Assembly: GCF_910596095.1 (NCBI RefSeq)
Contig: NC_056539.1
Location: forward strand, 21,877,001-21,941,000
DNA: 64,000 bases
Reading direction: 5' to 3'
Origin: Thunnus maccoyii
Lineage: Eukaryota; Chordata; Actinopteri; Scombriformes; Scombridae
This document shows, piece after piece, positions 63,242 through 64,000 of this stretch. The notes below the pieces were generated by a model that was given only the letters and a program-made list of their open reading frames with translations, was not told the DNA's origin and made no database searches. The position numbers were made by a program, and so were the translations under genes. The stretch's first letter is position 1, and the number at the start of each line of letters is the position of its first letter.

Positions 63242-64000
63242 TGTATGACAAGGGTAGAAGATGCCATTTTCATTTGTCACATAAAGTTTGCTCACAGAAA
63301 CTAACATTGGTAGAGGTTAGAGTTAAAGTTAGGCAGCTAATACAACTTCGATTAAAGTTACGAATATTTTTTTAAAAAAGGCAGTTAATAGGATATTTTT
63401 AAAAAGTAAACTTTGTTCGCCAGAGTTGAAAGTAAATGCCTTTACCAGATTCCTTTATTGGTCGGAAAACAATTATTACTTCTCACACGTAGGGCATCAC
63501 GCTAATTTCACTAAATTTGATGAGCTGAGGCTAAACACTGATTATAGGAAACGTTTCTGGCGATTGAACAGTTAGAAGTCCGTTTACCAAACAGATGAGA
63601 TGGACAGATCAGCTCAACGTACTACGTCTTGTAAACCTTTATTCTGACTCATCTGCATGTTTTTAGTTTGAGACACCACTTTCTTGCATTACTTTTTAGC
63701 ACAGCAAACATTTATCTTGTGTTTTAAAAAGCAATAAAGCAAAATTCTGTCTCAAACTGAAAAAGCTGACGAGTGAATCTCAAACAGGCGTCCTGTGTTT
63801 AAAAGTGTATTCCTCAGTCCCAGAATAAATGGAGAGAGTTGTTGCTCTGTCTTTACTGCTTGTTCCCAGAGTGTTTTAGGTCTGAATAAAATGTCCCTTT
63901 AATAACATGGGGTTTTCTAAATGACTCTACAACTCATTGAAACATGTAAAAGGCTCTGGAAAACACAGTTTAAGTTACACTTAAAGCTTATAGTGAGAAT
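63242..64000. other. Intergenic end of the window
   Basis: AT-rich sequence with no gene seen. AATAAA hexamers occur at about 63732 and 63824, but no upstream exon can be linked to them. Confidence 0.4.

Overview
The window looks like teleost fish nuclear DNA. It is AT-rich, its genes are split by GT-AG introns, and it is full of typical fish interspersed repeats: Tc1/mariner and hAT elements, fold-back MITEs and L1/L2-like LINE fragments. There is no sign of bacterial operons, tRNA or rRNA genes, or CRISPR arrays. Three protein-coding genes, all on the + strand, could be rebuilt exon by exon with consistent splice phases. No database search was run, so gene names rest on family sequences I recognise.

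Layout. 1-9530: gene-poor, with a 253-bp palindrome, a LINE split by a Tc1 element, and a broken eIF4G-like pseudogene with a 93-bp in-frame repeat. 9531-23042: a 15-exon class I cytokine receptor of 676 aa, best matched to interleukin-12 receptor beta 1 (il12rb1). 23043-32262: intergenic, with a 1.55-kb Tc1 element and a 1.7-kb modular non-coding repeat. 32263-37714: klhl26, 3 coding exons, 604 aa, BTB-BACK-Kelch. 37715-42373: klhl26 3' region, a hAT element with target duplication, and an antisense L1-like fragment close to the next gene. 42374-57232: crtc1, 14 coding exons, 603 aa, including an AT-AC (U12-type) intron 3. 57233-64000: crtc1 3' region, plus another copy of a repeat that also sits inside il12rb1.

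The genes are not an operon. klhl26 followed by crtc1 in the same orientation matches the human 19p13.11 order as I recall it, and human IL12RB1 lies in the same band, which supports the receptor assignment. Functionally, il12rb1 encodes a surface receptor chain for IL-12/IL-23-type cytokines. klhl26 encodes a probable Cullin-3 substrate adaptor. crtc1 encodes a phosphorylation-controlled CREB coactivator. The most notable observations are the crtc1 AT-AC intron, the repeat-bearing eIF4G-like pseudogene, the modular 1.7-kb element, and several nested transposon insertions in introns.
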